From Bacteroidota bacterium (GTDB lineage: Bacteria > Bacteroidota > Bacteroidia > Cytophagales > Cyclobacteriaceae): 64,000 nt of DNA. The position numbers and the translations under genes were made by a program. Of the stretch, positions 17,134 to 25,687 are shown in pieces. The notes under the pieces are model-generated. The model saw only the letters and a program-made list of their open reading frames with translations, made no database searches and was not told where the DNA came from. Location of the stretch: NCBI GenBank assembly GCA_018267195.1, contig JAFDYY010000001.1:124001-188000 (forward strand), read 5' to 3'. Position 1 is the stretch's first letter. Each line of letters opens with the position of its first letter.

Positions 17134-18099
17134 TTATTTTACTGATATCTTTCTAATTACCCGGTAGCGCACGGCCAGATACAGTCCTGCAAACAAAAAA
17201 ACAGAAAGAAACAAAACAGCTAAGTGGTCGGTTTCAAATGAATAAATCAGCAAAACATTAAATATCAGTTGGCATAGGCCGTACCCAACCGAAACTACCC
17301 GGTGATCATAGCCCCATTCATTGGAAAGGTATTGAAACAAGTGAGTGCGGTGAGCCTTAAAAATATTTTCTCTGCGTATCAAACGAAAAAAAATAGTAAT
17401 AACTGAATCCAAACCATAAATCAAAAGCAGAAAAATCCATCCCGGGTAAGATGTAGTTACCATCAGCTGCGTGAGTAAAAAAACAATAATCAACGCTATG
17501 GTTATACTGCCCACATCGCCCGCAAAGCATCTGGCCATTTTCCTAAAATTAAAAAAAAGAAAAACCAGTAACGACATCATTACCCCAACCAGAAAGGAAA
17601 GCTCAGTAAACGGAATGCGCAGTTGAATTACCATCATCGTAAGCAAAGTAACTAACGAGTATATACCGGTAATACCATTGATACCATCCATAAAATTAAA
17701 AGCATTGAGTGTACCTACGCCCACTACAAAAGCAAAAATTACACCTATCAGCGGATAACGAAAGACATCGGCCTGATAAAATACGAGCAGCATGGCCGCG
17801 GTTTGAAAAACAATGCGAGTTACGAAATTAACCGACACCAAATCATCAGCAAAACTCACCACCGCCACCACACCCACGGCCAGCATAAACCAAGGCCACA
17901 TCAGCGAGTGTGTAAAAAACCAGGCTATGACGCTGACAAAAAAAATAATTCCTCCCCCGCGAATAATAGGGTGGGCATGCGAACTACGCTCGTTCGGCTT
18001 ATCGATAATAGCCAACCGGGCAGCCACCCGGAAATAGGCTACCTCGGCAAGCCATAAAAAAATAAAGCCGAGTCCAATAAAAATCCAGTTAGTGAGCAT
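17134..18099 (-). CDS. Undecaprenyl-phosphate sugar-1-phosphate transferase, WecA/WbpL-like
   Basis: Polytopic phosphoglycosyltransferase of the MraY/WecA superfamily (321 aa, about ten membrane helices). The early IDKPNERSSHAHPIIRGGG segment is the family signature; SFADDLVSV holds the catalytic Asp pair, NAFNFMDGINGI the second Asp motif and FAGDVGSI the third. RTHLFQYL near the end is the HxH-like region. The immediately upstream 4-keto-reductase makes a WbpL-like specificity for UDP-FucNAc or UDP-QuiNAc plausible. Presence of this enzyme five bases from the PglC-like gene means the operon encodes two unrelated initiating transferases. Confidence 0.92.
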   Translation of the reverse strand: MLTNWIFIGLGFIFLWLAEVAYFRVAARLAIIDKPNERSSHAHPIIRGGGIIFFVSVIAWFFTHSLMWPWFMLAVGVVAVVSFADDLVSVNFVTRIVFQTAAMLLVFYQADVFRYPLIGVIFAFVVGVGTLNAFNFMDGINGITGIYSLVTLLTMMVIQLRIPFTELSFLVGVMMSLLVFLFFNFRKMARCFAGDVGSITIALIIVFLLTQLMVTTSYPGWIFLLLIYGLDSVITIFFRLIRRENIFKAHRTHLFQYLSNEWGYDHRVVSVGYGLCQLIFNVLLIYSFETDHLAVLFLSVFLFAGLYLAVRYRVIRKISVK

Positions 18100-19015
18100 C
18101 GAATGAACGAATGGTATATTGCAATCCTTCTCTCAGGCTAACCGGCAGCTTCTCTCCCAACGCCTCGCAAATTTTTCGGTTAGACACTTTCATACTTTCG
18201 GTCAGTTTATTCAACATTGATTTTTTGCCAAACAAAGTAGCCATAAATACAATAAAATGAATGGGCAAATTCAGGATTATTTTTTTTCGCTGAGTAGTTT
18301 GAACTGTCAGTTCATATAACTCTGTGGTTGATAGGTATCCATCATCGGCTACCTGATAAATCCCCGGCTGAATTTTGTTGTTTATCAATGCTTGAATTAC
18401 AAAACAAAAATTCTCTATCGAAAGAAAGGAGCGTTCATTTTTTAGCTGCCCAAAAGGAAAAGGCAGTCGCCATTTTACAAACCGGTAGAGCAGATTAAGA
18501 TTGCCTTTATTGCCGGGCCCGTGCATCATGGCCGGTCTTAAAATATAAAAAAGCTTTCCGTTCCCTGTTTTAGATTGAATATATCGCTCGGCTTTTAATT
18601 TGGATTTTCCGTAGTCGGTAGTGGGATGAGGAATAAAACCCTCATCAACAATTTGCTCTGAATGATCAACCACTGCTTTAATCGAACTAACAAAAATAAA
18701 TACAGATGCATTTGATTTTAGGAATTCATCAAATACCTGCTGTGTGCCCTCCACGTTTACCTTCTCATAATCATCCGGTTTATATTTTCCGCTTAAATCA
18801 TGCGCCATTCCGGCCAGATGAACCACCGCATCAACTTGGTGTTCATCCCATTCGTTATGATTCATTCCAATTTGTACTATCTCCCCCCGATTTGGTAACA
18901 GGCTCATCTTTCTCCGGCTGGAGCCCAAAATTTTCCAGTCCGTGTGGGAATGCAAATAGGCAGCCAGATTAGTACCCACAAAGCCGCTGATGCCGGTAAT
19001 CAAAATATTTTTCAT
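18089..19015 (-). CDS. NAD-dependent epimerase/4-keto-reductase, WbpK/WbpV-like
   Basis: Short-chain dehydrogenase of the extended (epimerase) class, 308 aa. The nucleotide-binding motif is ITGISGFVGTNL, followed by VVHLAGMAHD, the Ser of FVSSIKAV and the catalytic YGKSK. Members with HLAGMAHD next to a WbpL-type transferase are reductases that turn UDP-4-keto-6-deoxy-GlcNAc into UDP-FucNAc or UDP-QuiNAc. It overlaps the WecA/WbpL-like gene by 11 bases and the upstream GT2 gene by four, so it belongs to this operon. C4-epimerase activity on an intact UDP-HexNAc is the alternative reading. Confidence 0.85.
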   Translation of the reverse strand: MKNILITGISGFVGTNLAAYLHSHTDWKILGSSRRKMSLLPNRGEIVQIGMNHNEWDEHQVDAVVHLAGMAHDLSGKYKPDDYEKVNVEGTQQVFDEFLKSNASVFIFVSSIKAVVDHSEQIVDEGFIPHPTTDYGKSKLKAERYIQSKTGNGKLFYILRPAMMHGPGNKGNLNLLYRFVKWRLPFPFGQLKNERSFLSIENFCFVIQALINNKIQPGIYQVADDGYLSTTELYELTVQTTQRKKIILNLPIHFIVFMATLFGKKSMLNKLTESMKVSNRKICEALGEKLPVSLREGLQYTIRSFDAH

Positions 19016-19758
19016 CCGAGCAACTCAAACAATTTTCTAAAATATTTGCTGTACACCATGAAAGCGTTGGTGTAGATTCCGTTCTCGCGGCAGCCGCGTA
19101 TAATTTCATTATTCAAAATTAAGTTGCTCTTTAAATTTTTAGAGCTGATCCCTCCCTTACGCATCACCACCATTTTCAATGGAAGGTATTGATATTTCAG
19201 TTGGTGTACGGCTAAAAAGCGGATGAGTAATTCATAATCTGCTGCAATTTTATAATCCGTTTTAAAAAGCCCAAATTGTTCATAGTATTTTCTGCGAACA
19301 AAAAAGGTAGGATGAGCCGGCATAAAACCCCAGGCAAATTTTTTAGGGTTCCAATGAGCGGACGAATACGTACGAACAATTTTTGATAGATTATTGGAAT
19401 CAACAAATACCAGGTTGCCAAATACAGCGTCTACTGACGGGTCTTTAAAAGCGTGTGCTACTTTTTCCAGAATGGTTTCGTCCGCATAAAAATCGTCCGA
19501 GTTTAAAATACCTACAACCTCCCCCGTAGCCAGACCAATGGCTTTATTCATGGCATCATAAATACCGCGGTCTGACTCAATAAGTTGTTTTTGTATTATA
19601 TCCCTATTCGCATTAATAACATCAATGGTTCCATCTGTTGAGTTTCCGTCCACCACCACATATTCTATATTCTTATACGTTTGAGATCGAATAGAATTGA
19701 ATGTACTCAAAATGGTGCGAGCCGAGTTGTACGACACCGTAAGGATAGATAGTTTCAT
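19012..19758 (-). CDS. Glycosyltransferase family 2
   Basis: A GT-A-fold inverting glycosyltransferase of 248 aa, cytosolic and probably membrane-associated. The N-terminus LSILTVSYNSA and YVVVDGNSTDGT are GT2 signatures; the metal-binding motif is LNSDDFY and the following GFMPAHPTFFVRR resembles WcaA/WbbD-like enzymes. The SDRGIYDAMNKAI segment is typical of colanic-acid-type GT2 proteins. Donor and acceptor cannot be read from sequence. It shares four-base overlaps with the genes on both sides, the reductase and the carbamoyltransferase. Confidence 0.9.
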   Translation of the reverse strand: MKLSILTVSYNSARTILSTFNSIRSQTYKNIEYVVVDGNSTDGTIDVINANRDIIQKQLIESDRGIYDAMNKAIGLATGEVVGILNSDDFYADETILEKVAHAFKDPSVDAVFGNLVFVDSNNLSKIVRTYSSAHWNPKKFAWGFMPAHPTFFVRRKYYEQFGLFKTDYKIAADYELLIRFLAVHQLKYQYLPLKMVVMRKGGISSKNLKSNLILNNEIIRGCRENGIYTNAFMVYSKYFRKLFELLG

Positions 19759-21479
19759 CGTTCAATCACACAATTTTCTAATACCAGCATATCCATTTCC
19801 GTACGCAAAAAACAATCGAGTGCTTCGGCTGGTGTGTTTACGATCGGTTCATTTTCATTAAAGGAAGTATTTAACAAAATGGGCACACCTGTTTTTTTTC
19901 TAAACTGATCGATGAGGGCATAATAGCGGGGCGAACTATTTTTCATTACGGTTTGCAACCGGCCGGTGCCGTCCACATGGGTAACAGCCGGAATTTGTTC
20001 ACGTTTTTCTTTCCGTATCGGGAACACCTTTTCCATAAAAGGCACCTCATCCACTTTCTCAAAATAATCGGCCACATATTCTTTTAAGATCGATGGCGCG
20101 AACGGACGAAAACTTTCCCGTCTTTTAATTTTGGCATTCAGTAAATCCTTTGCCCGGGGATTTCGCGGGTCGGCCAAAATGGAACGCCCCCCCAAAGCCC
20201 GCGGACCAAATTCGGCTCGCCCGGTAAACCAGCCCACCACGCCCGGCTCCATAAGTTTGTTTGTGACGCAATCGTACAATTCGTCATCGTTCATTCGTTT
20301 AAATGTCATGTTTCTTTCGCGAAGCAATAACTCAATGGTTTCGTTAGAAAACTGACTTCCCGTGTAGGCATTGTAGATGGGCGGACTTCGTTTATTTTTT
20401 AGTATATGATTGTGTGCATACAAAGCACTGCCCATGCTGATGCCGGCATCATGCCCGGCCGAAGGGATATATAGTTTTTCAAATTTTGTGCGCTCCAAAA
20501 TTTTTCCGTTCGCTACCGAGTTTTGTGCTACGCCTCCGGCAATACAAATATTTTTCAGGCCGGTACGGGCCTGCAGATGATTTAGTACATAAAAAATAAT
20601 TTCTTCACAAACTGCCTGCACACTGGCGGCCATGTCTTTGTGCCTTTGTGTCAGCTCTTCTCCGGCCTGTCGGGCTGGCCCAAACACATCTAAAATTTTT
20701 TTACCATATAAAGTGGAAATTTTTGGGATATGAGTGGTGTAATCGAGTTTAATTTCAGTAGGATTAGAAAAATAGCCGGCATCCCATGTAAACAATCCGG
20801 AGGGGTGCAACTGAAAAATTTTATTAATCTGATCTTGAAAAACCGGTTGCCCATACGGAGCCAGCCCCATCACTTTGTATTCATCGCCATAATGCGGAAA
20901 ACCAAGATATTGAGTAAAGGCCGTATAAAACAACCCTACCGACACCGGGAAGTCCACCGAATCGAGTACGGTAATCTGGTTGCCCTTCCCCACGGCCCGC
21001 ATCGTGGTGGTAAAATCGCCCGAGCCATCCACCGATAAAATAGCGGCCTCCTCAAACGGGCTGGCAAAAAAAGCCGATGCCAGGTGGCTGCGGTGATGCT
21101 CTACATAAACCATTTTAGGTTTAATTTCACGTTCGGTTAACCCGCTCAGGGCAGCCAGTTCATTCTCTAAGCTGATTATTTTTTTTGAGTTCTTGAGGCG
21201 ATCTACTAAAAGTGGATTTTTTTTGTGCGCGTGAGTGAGAACAAATTTTACTTTATTCCAAAATTTAGCTTTGGCATCGCGACCAATGGTAATAGAATCT
21301 ACCTCGCGCAACGAAATACCCGCTTCGTGCAGACAAAATTTTACTGCTTCGGAAGGAAATCCGGCCCAGTGTTTAATTCTTCTAAACCGTTCTTCTTCAG
21401 CAGCCGCTATAAGGATACCATCTTTAAAAATGGCAGCCGAGGAATCGGCATGATGCGCATTTAGGCCAAGGATGAACAT
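19755..21479 (-). CDS. O-carbamoyltransferase, NodU/CmcH/TobZ family
   Basis: Cytosolic enzyme (574 aa) that makes carbamoyl-adenylate from carbamoyl phosphate and ATP and transfers the carbamoyl group to a hydroxyl, here presumably of a sugar. The start ILGLNAHHADSSAA is the family signature. The YrdC/Kae1-like domain shows EHHRSHLASAFFASPF and LSVDGSGDFT with metal-binding histidines, and GGVAQNSVANGKI; the C-terminal domain has EFGPRALGGRSILADPR. The length is typical. It overlaps the downstream GT2 gene, and a 21-base gap separates it from the FkbM methyltransferase, which suggests co-transcription. Glycan carbamoylation would be one of several decorations encoded in the locus. Confidence 0.93.
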   Translation of the reverse strand: MFILGLNAHHADSSAAIFKDGILIAAAEEERFRRIKHWAGFPSEAVKFCLHEAGISLREVDSITIGRDAKAKFWNKVKFVLTHAHKKNPLLVDRLKNSKKIISLENELAALSGLTEREIKPKMVYVEHHRSHLASAFFASPFEEAAILSVDGSGDFTTTMRAVGKGNQITVLDSVDFPVSVGLFYTAFTQYLGFPHYGDEYKVMGLAPYGQPVFQDQINKIFQLHPSGLFTWDAGYFSNPTEIKLDYTTHIPKISTLYGKKILDVFGPARQAGEELTQRHKDMAASVQAVCEEIIFYVLNHLQARTGLKNICIAGGVAQNSVANGKILERTKFEKLYIPSAGHDAGISMGSALYAHNHILKNKRSPPIYNAYTGSQFSNETIELLLRERNMTFKRMNDDELYDCVTNKLMEPGVVGWFTGRAEFGPRALGGRSILADPRNPRAKDLLNAKIKRRESFRPFAPSILKEYVADYFEKVDEVPFMEKVFPIRKEKREQIPAVTHVDGTGRLQTVMKNSSPRYYALIDQFRKKTGVPILLNTSFNENEPIVNTPAEALDCFLRTEMDMLVLENCVIER

Positions 21480-21500
21480 GGTTGGTTAAATAGGTATAGA

Positions 21501-22196
21501 TTAACTAATTAATTCCTCAGATAATTTGGTATTCAAATAAATTAAATTGCAATTATAAACTGAAATAAGTTTAAAATTTATACCCAGTATCTCTTCAATA
21601 GTAAATTGTTCTTCTTTCAAATCAAACTCTATACAAATAATTAATGCTTTTTGAATAGTATCTCCTGCTCCTCTCAATACATCAATATTTAAGCCTTCAA
21701 CATCGATACTTAATAAGGAAATAAATTGATACCTAATGTGTTTAAGCGCTAAATCAAGAGGGAAGACAGGTGTATAAACTGATTTATAAACAGTATGGTT
21801 TATCTCCTTAAACGAGCTTAAAACAGGCGTTTTAGAAATATTAAACTTTAGAAGTTCGGGTTGACTGCTAATTGCAATAGGAAGCACAATATCTTCTGAT
21901 CTTGTAATCTTTGCCAATTCAGATAACTCGTTATTCGGCTCAATCAAAACACCCCTCATTCCGTTTCGATATAGCAAGTATGTATTAGAAATATCAGTGG
22001 GATGATTCGCACCTACATCCACATAAATAGCATTCTCAGTATTATATTTTCTTAATAAATTTAAAATATAAACATCTTCCTGATGCTGAGAATATGATTT
22101 TTTAACTGGCAGAAAACGATCTAAAAAAGCTATTGTGTATCTTTTGTAAGATCCTAAGCTTGGAAAATTATATGCAACCCATTTTCTGAAATTCAT
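21501..22196 (-). CDS. FkbM family methyltransferase (1 of 3)
   Basis: SAM-dependent O-methyltransferase-like protein of 231 aa. SYSQHQEDVYIL is the common FkbM opening, YVDVGANHPTDIS the SAM-binding glycine motif, GVLIEPNNEL the acidic ribose-binding loop and LLSIDVEGLNIDVL the diagnostic FkbM IDVEG segment. Such proteins in polysaccharide loci methylate sugar hydroxyls. It is AT-rich compared with its right-hand neighbours. A four-copy pentanucleotide repeat lies immediately before the ATG. The target sugar is unknown. Confidence 0.88.
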   Translation of the reverse strand: MNFRKWVAYNFPSLGSYKRYTIAFLDRFLPVKKSYSQHQEDVYILNLLRKYNTENAIYVDVGANHPTDISNTYLLYRNGMRGVLIEPNNELSELAKITRSEDIVLPIAISSQPELLKFNISKTPVLSSFKEINHTVYKSVYTPVFPLDLALKHIRYQFISLLSIDVEGLNIDVLRGAGDTIQKALIICIEFDLKEEQFTIEEILGINFKLISVYNCNLIYLNTKLSEELIS

Positions 22197-22215
22197 AAAT
22201 CAAATCAAATCAAAT
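22197..22215. repeat. AAATC pentanucleotide repeat abutting an FkbM start codon
   Basis: Nearly four copies of AAATC on the plus strand (GATTT on the coding strand) run directly up to the ATG of the FkbM methyltransferase. The tract occupies the ribosome-binding region. Copy-number change would alter leader length and possibly translation. It is short, so instability is only a possibility. Confidence 0.6.
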
Positions 22216-22287
22216 TAAGTAATAATAACATCCTCCTGAAAATTATATACAGTAAAGTAATTTTTTTAACATCTGAACAGAAATAAA

Positions 22288-23418
22288 TTAATCACAATTA
22301 TCCAGAATTAAAAAAAAGTACTGTTTCATAAAAATTGACTCGTTCCAAAAGTTTGTAGCATAACTGTACGCCTGTTTGCGAATAGTCTCATATGCATGAG
22401 AATTCAATTTTTTCACCTGAGTTAAGACAGAAAATACCTGCTGAGTAGATTGACCTGTGATATCCAAATAAAATCCAGCTCCTGTTGTTTCAATATCTTT
22501 CCACGGTGTATTTTTTGAAATCATAACCGGCACACTGGACGATAGCGCATCGAAAATGGCATGACCGAAATTTTCGCCTTGTGTGGGCAACACAAAAAAA
22601 TGATATTGACAGAGCAATTCCTGAATCTGCCAGGGGGGCACCGCCCCTTTATATAAAATATGAGGAGCCATTTTTATTTTTTCATGACAAGTCTTCCAAT
22701 ACACCGTATCGGCCACCGGCCCGAAAATATCCAGCGTATAATCTTCCTGAAGCGGAAGCACGGCATCTATAAGAAGATGTAGGTTTTTATTTGGATTAAT
22801 CAGCGACAGAAAAACGAGTTTCATTTTTTCACCGGGCTTCCATTCCAAAGGTTGGTACAAAGCCGGCTTTCTCGGCACGTTCGGAGCAATATAAATCGGT
22901 CGGTTCTGCCCAAAGATTTTAATGATATCCTGTTGTTCTTTTAGGTCGGTGGCATGCCACGCCAGCGTATGGGGAATAATCCTTTTCAATAAAAAAAGAT
23001 ATGCGCGCTTAATCCATTTTCGCCTGGCCAGTCCCCACGATTGCAACATGCCCCGTGGCGAAAAAAAGATTTTAATACCTAAAATTCGGGCAAACAAAAT
23101 ACCGGGTAAAGTAGTAGCGGCATTAAAAATACCGTTTACCAAAACCGCATCGGGGTTAACTTCAGCCAATAACCGGTAAACCGACCCGGGTGAAATTGAA
23201 TTTAAGTAAAATATATTTTCTCCGTTCGGCCCGATAATCCATTTATTCTTTACCAGATCGTTGGCAGAAGTACCATCCACATCCTTTGTTCGCGAGAGCA
23301 CATACACTTGCACATGTTCTTTTAAAATGTTTGCCAGATTAAATAACGACTGTACCGGCCCGCCTGCTTGGTAGTGCGGCCAGTAGTAGGGATAAAGAAA
23401 AAATATCTTTTTTTTCAA
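22288..23418 (-). CDS. Glycosyltransferase family 4
   Basis: Retaining GT-B glycosyltransferase (376 aa). The N-terminal acceptor domain begins FLYPYYWPHYQAGGPVQSL, typical of GT4 enzymes with the GGP/GGxxxS loop. The C-terminal nucleotide-sugar domain shows LVFLSLINPNKNLHLLIDAV and FFVLPTQGENFGHAIFDAL, the equivalent of the EGFGLxxxEAM motif in which the Glu residues bind the donor. It overlaps the polymerase-like gene by four bases. A 91-base AT-rich gap separates it from the FkbM gene downstream. Donor specificity is unknown. Confidence 0.9.
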   Translation of the reverse strand: MKKKIFFLYPYYWPHYQAGGPVQSLFNLANILKEHVQVYVLSRTKDVDGTSANDLVKNKWIIGPNGENIFYLNSISPGSVYRLLAEVNPDAVLVNGIFNAATTLPGILFARILGIKIFFSPRGMLQSWGLARRKWIKRAYLFLLKRIIPHTLAWHATDLKEQQDIIKIFGQNRPIYIAPNVPRKPALYQPLEWKPGEKMKLVFLSLINPNKNLHLLIDAVLPLQEDYTLDIFGPVADTVYWKTCHEKIKMAPHILYKGAVPPWQIQELLCQYHFFVLPTQGENFGHAIFDALSSSVPVMISKNTPWKDIETTGAGFYLDITGQSTQQVFSVLTQVKKLNSHAYETIRKQAYSYATNFWNESIFMKQYFFLILDNCD

Positions 23419-24680
23419 CGAACCGCCTGCTCCGGCCAGATTAGCTTAAATAAAAACTGAACCAACAAAAACAGTAAAAAACTTTTAAACAATGTATTGA
23501 CCAGCATATAAAAATCATTGTTGGCCCGCGCCCATATACCAAACAAAACCGGTATCCAAATAATATTGATCGGCTGCGGCACTACCACTTTATGGATAAA
23601 CCAATATAGTAACCGTGCCAGCACGGCCCCAAAAATAAATAACCCGACTAAAGCTCCGGTAGGGCCAAAGTTGATGTAAAAATCGCCCAACACCCCCACC
23701 GTCATTGATGTGTTATTGTGAAGAATGTGACCGGTGTAGTACTCAAACTTGCTGTGGTCGCCAATATTTTTTTTATCCGGAAACAATACGCGGGGCAATA
23801 CCACGCCTTGTAAATCCGACCAGGTATCGGCCCCATCGGCAAACGGCACACTGCGGGGCACATGCTTCATTACTTTGCCCACATGCCAGCCCTGGTTTAA
23901 CCGGCCTACGGTCTTAATCGTGCCGGAAGACTCGGCAAAAGGCGTATCTTCCTGCTCTTGCTTTTTTACCGCCAACTCGGTCAGCGTACTCAGCCCGGTT
24001 TCTTTTTTCCCTTTTTGGGTGTACATCCGGTACTCTTGTTTAATGGATTGAATCAGGATTAACAAGGGAGCCGCCAGCAAAATAAAAAAAGACCGCTTAA
24101 ACAAAGAAAGGCGAAAGCGGAAAGAAAACATCAGAAAGAAATAGGTACACCACATAAAGAAGTCGATGAATATGCCTCCGGCCAGCGCATCGCTCAGCAG
24201 TTTTAAAAAAATGAGAGACATTAAAAAAATATTGAGCGGGGTAAGCGAAAACAAATAACACATAAAGGCTCCGTATTTCAACGGATGCGATAATGATCCG
24301 ATCGACCTGATGGGTGGAAAAACGAAAGAGAGAATATCTACCGACAGGGAAACAGCTAACAGTAAATGCCCTAACCGAGTGGCTCGTTCGGGTTTAATCA
24401 TTTCTAACAACCCAGAGAGGTCTATGTCCTTTTTAAAAAGAAAGGCTCCGGCAAAAAAAGCGATAACAGCCGGAATCAGATACCCAAATAATTCTTCCTG
24501 CTTCAGGGGCATTTCCCGGGCCAGGATGGGATACACATTATAGGTCAGATAAACTGAAAAAATATATTGAATATAGTACGTAAACAGCGAGAGGTAGATA
24601 ACGGGTATAAATTTATCAGCCTTCCGCATCATCAGGTAATACAAAATAAAAAACAAAGCGAAAATAATAAACAACATCAT
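23415..24680 (-). CDS. Wzy-like O-antigen/polysaccharide polymerase
   Basis: Highly hydrophobic protein of 421 aa with about eleven predicted membrane segments and one large polar loop (roughly residues 220-320), the usual architecture of Wzy/EpsK oligosaccharide repeat-unit polymerases. Sequence conservation in this class is weak; the assignment rests on topology, size and context between glycosyltransferases. The loop contains Arg/His/Pro-rich segments (for example GVLPRVLFPDKK followed by a Tyr-containing stretch), as in polymerases that hold Arg residues outside the membrane. It overlaps both neighbouring glycosyltransferase genes by four bases. An O-antigen ligase is the main alternative. 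Confidence 0.75.
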   Translation of the reverse strand: MMLFIIFALFFILYYLMMRKADKFIPVIYLSLFTYYIQYIFSVYLTYNVYPILAREMPLKQEELFGYLIPAVIAFFAGAFLFKKDIDLSGLLEMIKPERATRLGHLLLAVSLSVDILSFVFPPIRSIGSLSHPLKYGAFMCYLFSLTPLNIFLMSLIFLKLLSDALAGGIFIDFFMWCTYFFLMFSFRFRLSLFKRSFFILLAAPLLILIQSIKQEYRMYTQKGKKETGLSTLTELAVKKQEQEDTPFAESSGTIKTVGRLNQGWHVGKVMKHVPRSVPFADGADTWSDLQGVVLPRVLFPDKKNIGDHSKFEYYTGHILHNNTSMTVGVLGDFYINFGPTGALVGLFIFGAVLARLLYWFIHKVVVPQPINIIWIPVLFGIWARANNDFYMLVNTLFKSFLLFLLVQFLFKLIWPEQAVR

Positions 24681-25687
24681 GACGTATGAGGGGGGTTGTT
24701 CCGATCCTTTATTTTTCTGTATAAGGAAGCATACTCTCCGGCCAGCAGCCGGGCATTGAACCTCCGGGCATTTTCATATCCCTTGGCTATAAGTTGATCC
24801 CGGTAAGCCCCATCCTCCATTACTTTTCTTATTCCTGCGCGGATAGAATCCACCTCAAACGGATTTACCAAATGGGCGCTGCCGCCCGCAACCTCCGGCA
24901 TAGACGATACGTTGCCGGTTACTACTACCCGGCCCACGGCATTGGCCTCTACAATCGGCAATCCGAATCCTTCCAGGGTAGAGACAAATGAAACGATGTC
25001 GCATTCTTTATAGAGACCGGCTACTTCTTCTGTACTTAAATTGGTAAACACTTTAAATTTAATTTGGTATCGGTCAATCAGTTGCCGCTGGTGCGGGGTA
25101 AGTTTACCCAATATATAGAGTACGCACGGAATTTCGCTTACTGCCTGCAACTGTCTTTCTATGTTTTTATTTGGCTTGGTGCCAATGAGTAAAATAATTG
25201 GATTGGTCGGATTAAATTTATGGGGGCTCGCTATAAACAAATCGGAAATAGGATTGTAAATCACCTGAATTTTAGAGCCGGCTTCCGGCACATATTTTAC
25301 AATTTCATTTTTAGAGGTTTCTGAAATTGTGGTGATGACCGCACAATGGCGTACCGGCCACTGCACCCAGAACCATTTTAGCAGATAGGCCGAAAGCCCT
25401 TTCCGGTTTTCTAAAAAACCAATATCGTGTAGGGTGAGGATCGTATTCCGTCCGGGCAGAAACAAGGACACAAAATGAATATCGCCCGTTATGTGATTAA
25501 TTTCTCCCTGCGAAAACAATGTCTGCATACCACAAAAGAGCCGCCTAACTATTCCTTTGCTTTGCCAGTTCATCTCCACCACCCGGCTTGCGATATCGCC
25601 CGGCAGGTTTTCACGGATTTGTTGAAACAAAGCCTCAATGCTGAAGTTGCCTTTTATATTTTTTCGATGGAAAAAAATAACTTTCAA
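24677..25687 (-). CDS. Glycosyltransferase family 4
   Basis: GT-B glycosyltransferase (336 aa). The N-terminal half contains ILTLHDIGFLE and ITTISETSKNEI, the acceptor-domain signatures of mannosyltransferase-like GT4 proteins. The C-terminal domain has ILLIGTKPNKNIERQL and VSTLEGFGLPIVEANAVGR, with donor-binding glutamates, then GNVSSMPEVAGGSAHLVNP. The last motif is typical of GT4 enzymes acting in O-antigen and capsule loci. It overlaps the Wzy-like gene and the next FkbM gene by four bases each. Confidence 0.92.
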   Translation of the reverse strand: MKVIFFHRKNIKGNFSIEALFQQIRENLPGDIASRVVEMNWQSKGIVRRLFCGMQTLFSQGEINHITGDIHFVSLFLPGRNTILTLHDIGFLENRKGLSAYLLKWFWVQWPVRHCAVITTISETSKNEIVKYVPEAGSKIQVIYNPISDLFIASPHKFNPTNPIILLIGTKPNKNIERQLQAVSEIPCVLYILGKLTPHQRQLIDRYQIKFKVFTNLSTEEVAGLYKECDIVSFVSTLEGFGLPIVEANAVGRVVVTGNVSSMPEVAGGSAHLVNPFEVDSIRAGIRKVMEDGAYRDQLIAKGYENARRFNARLLAGEYASLYRKIKDRNNPPHTS

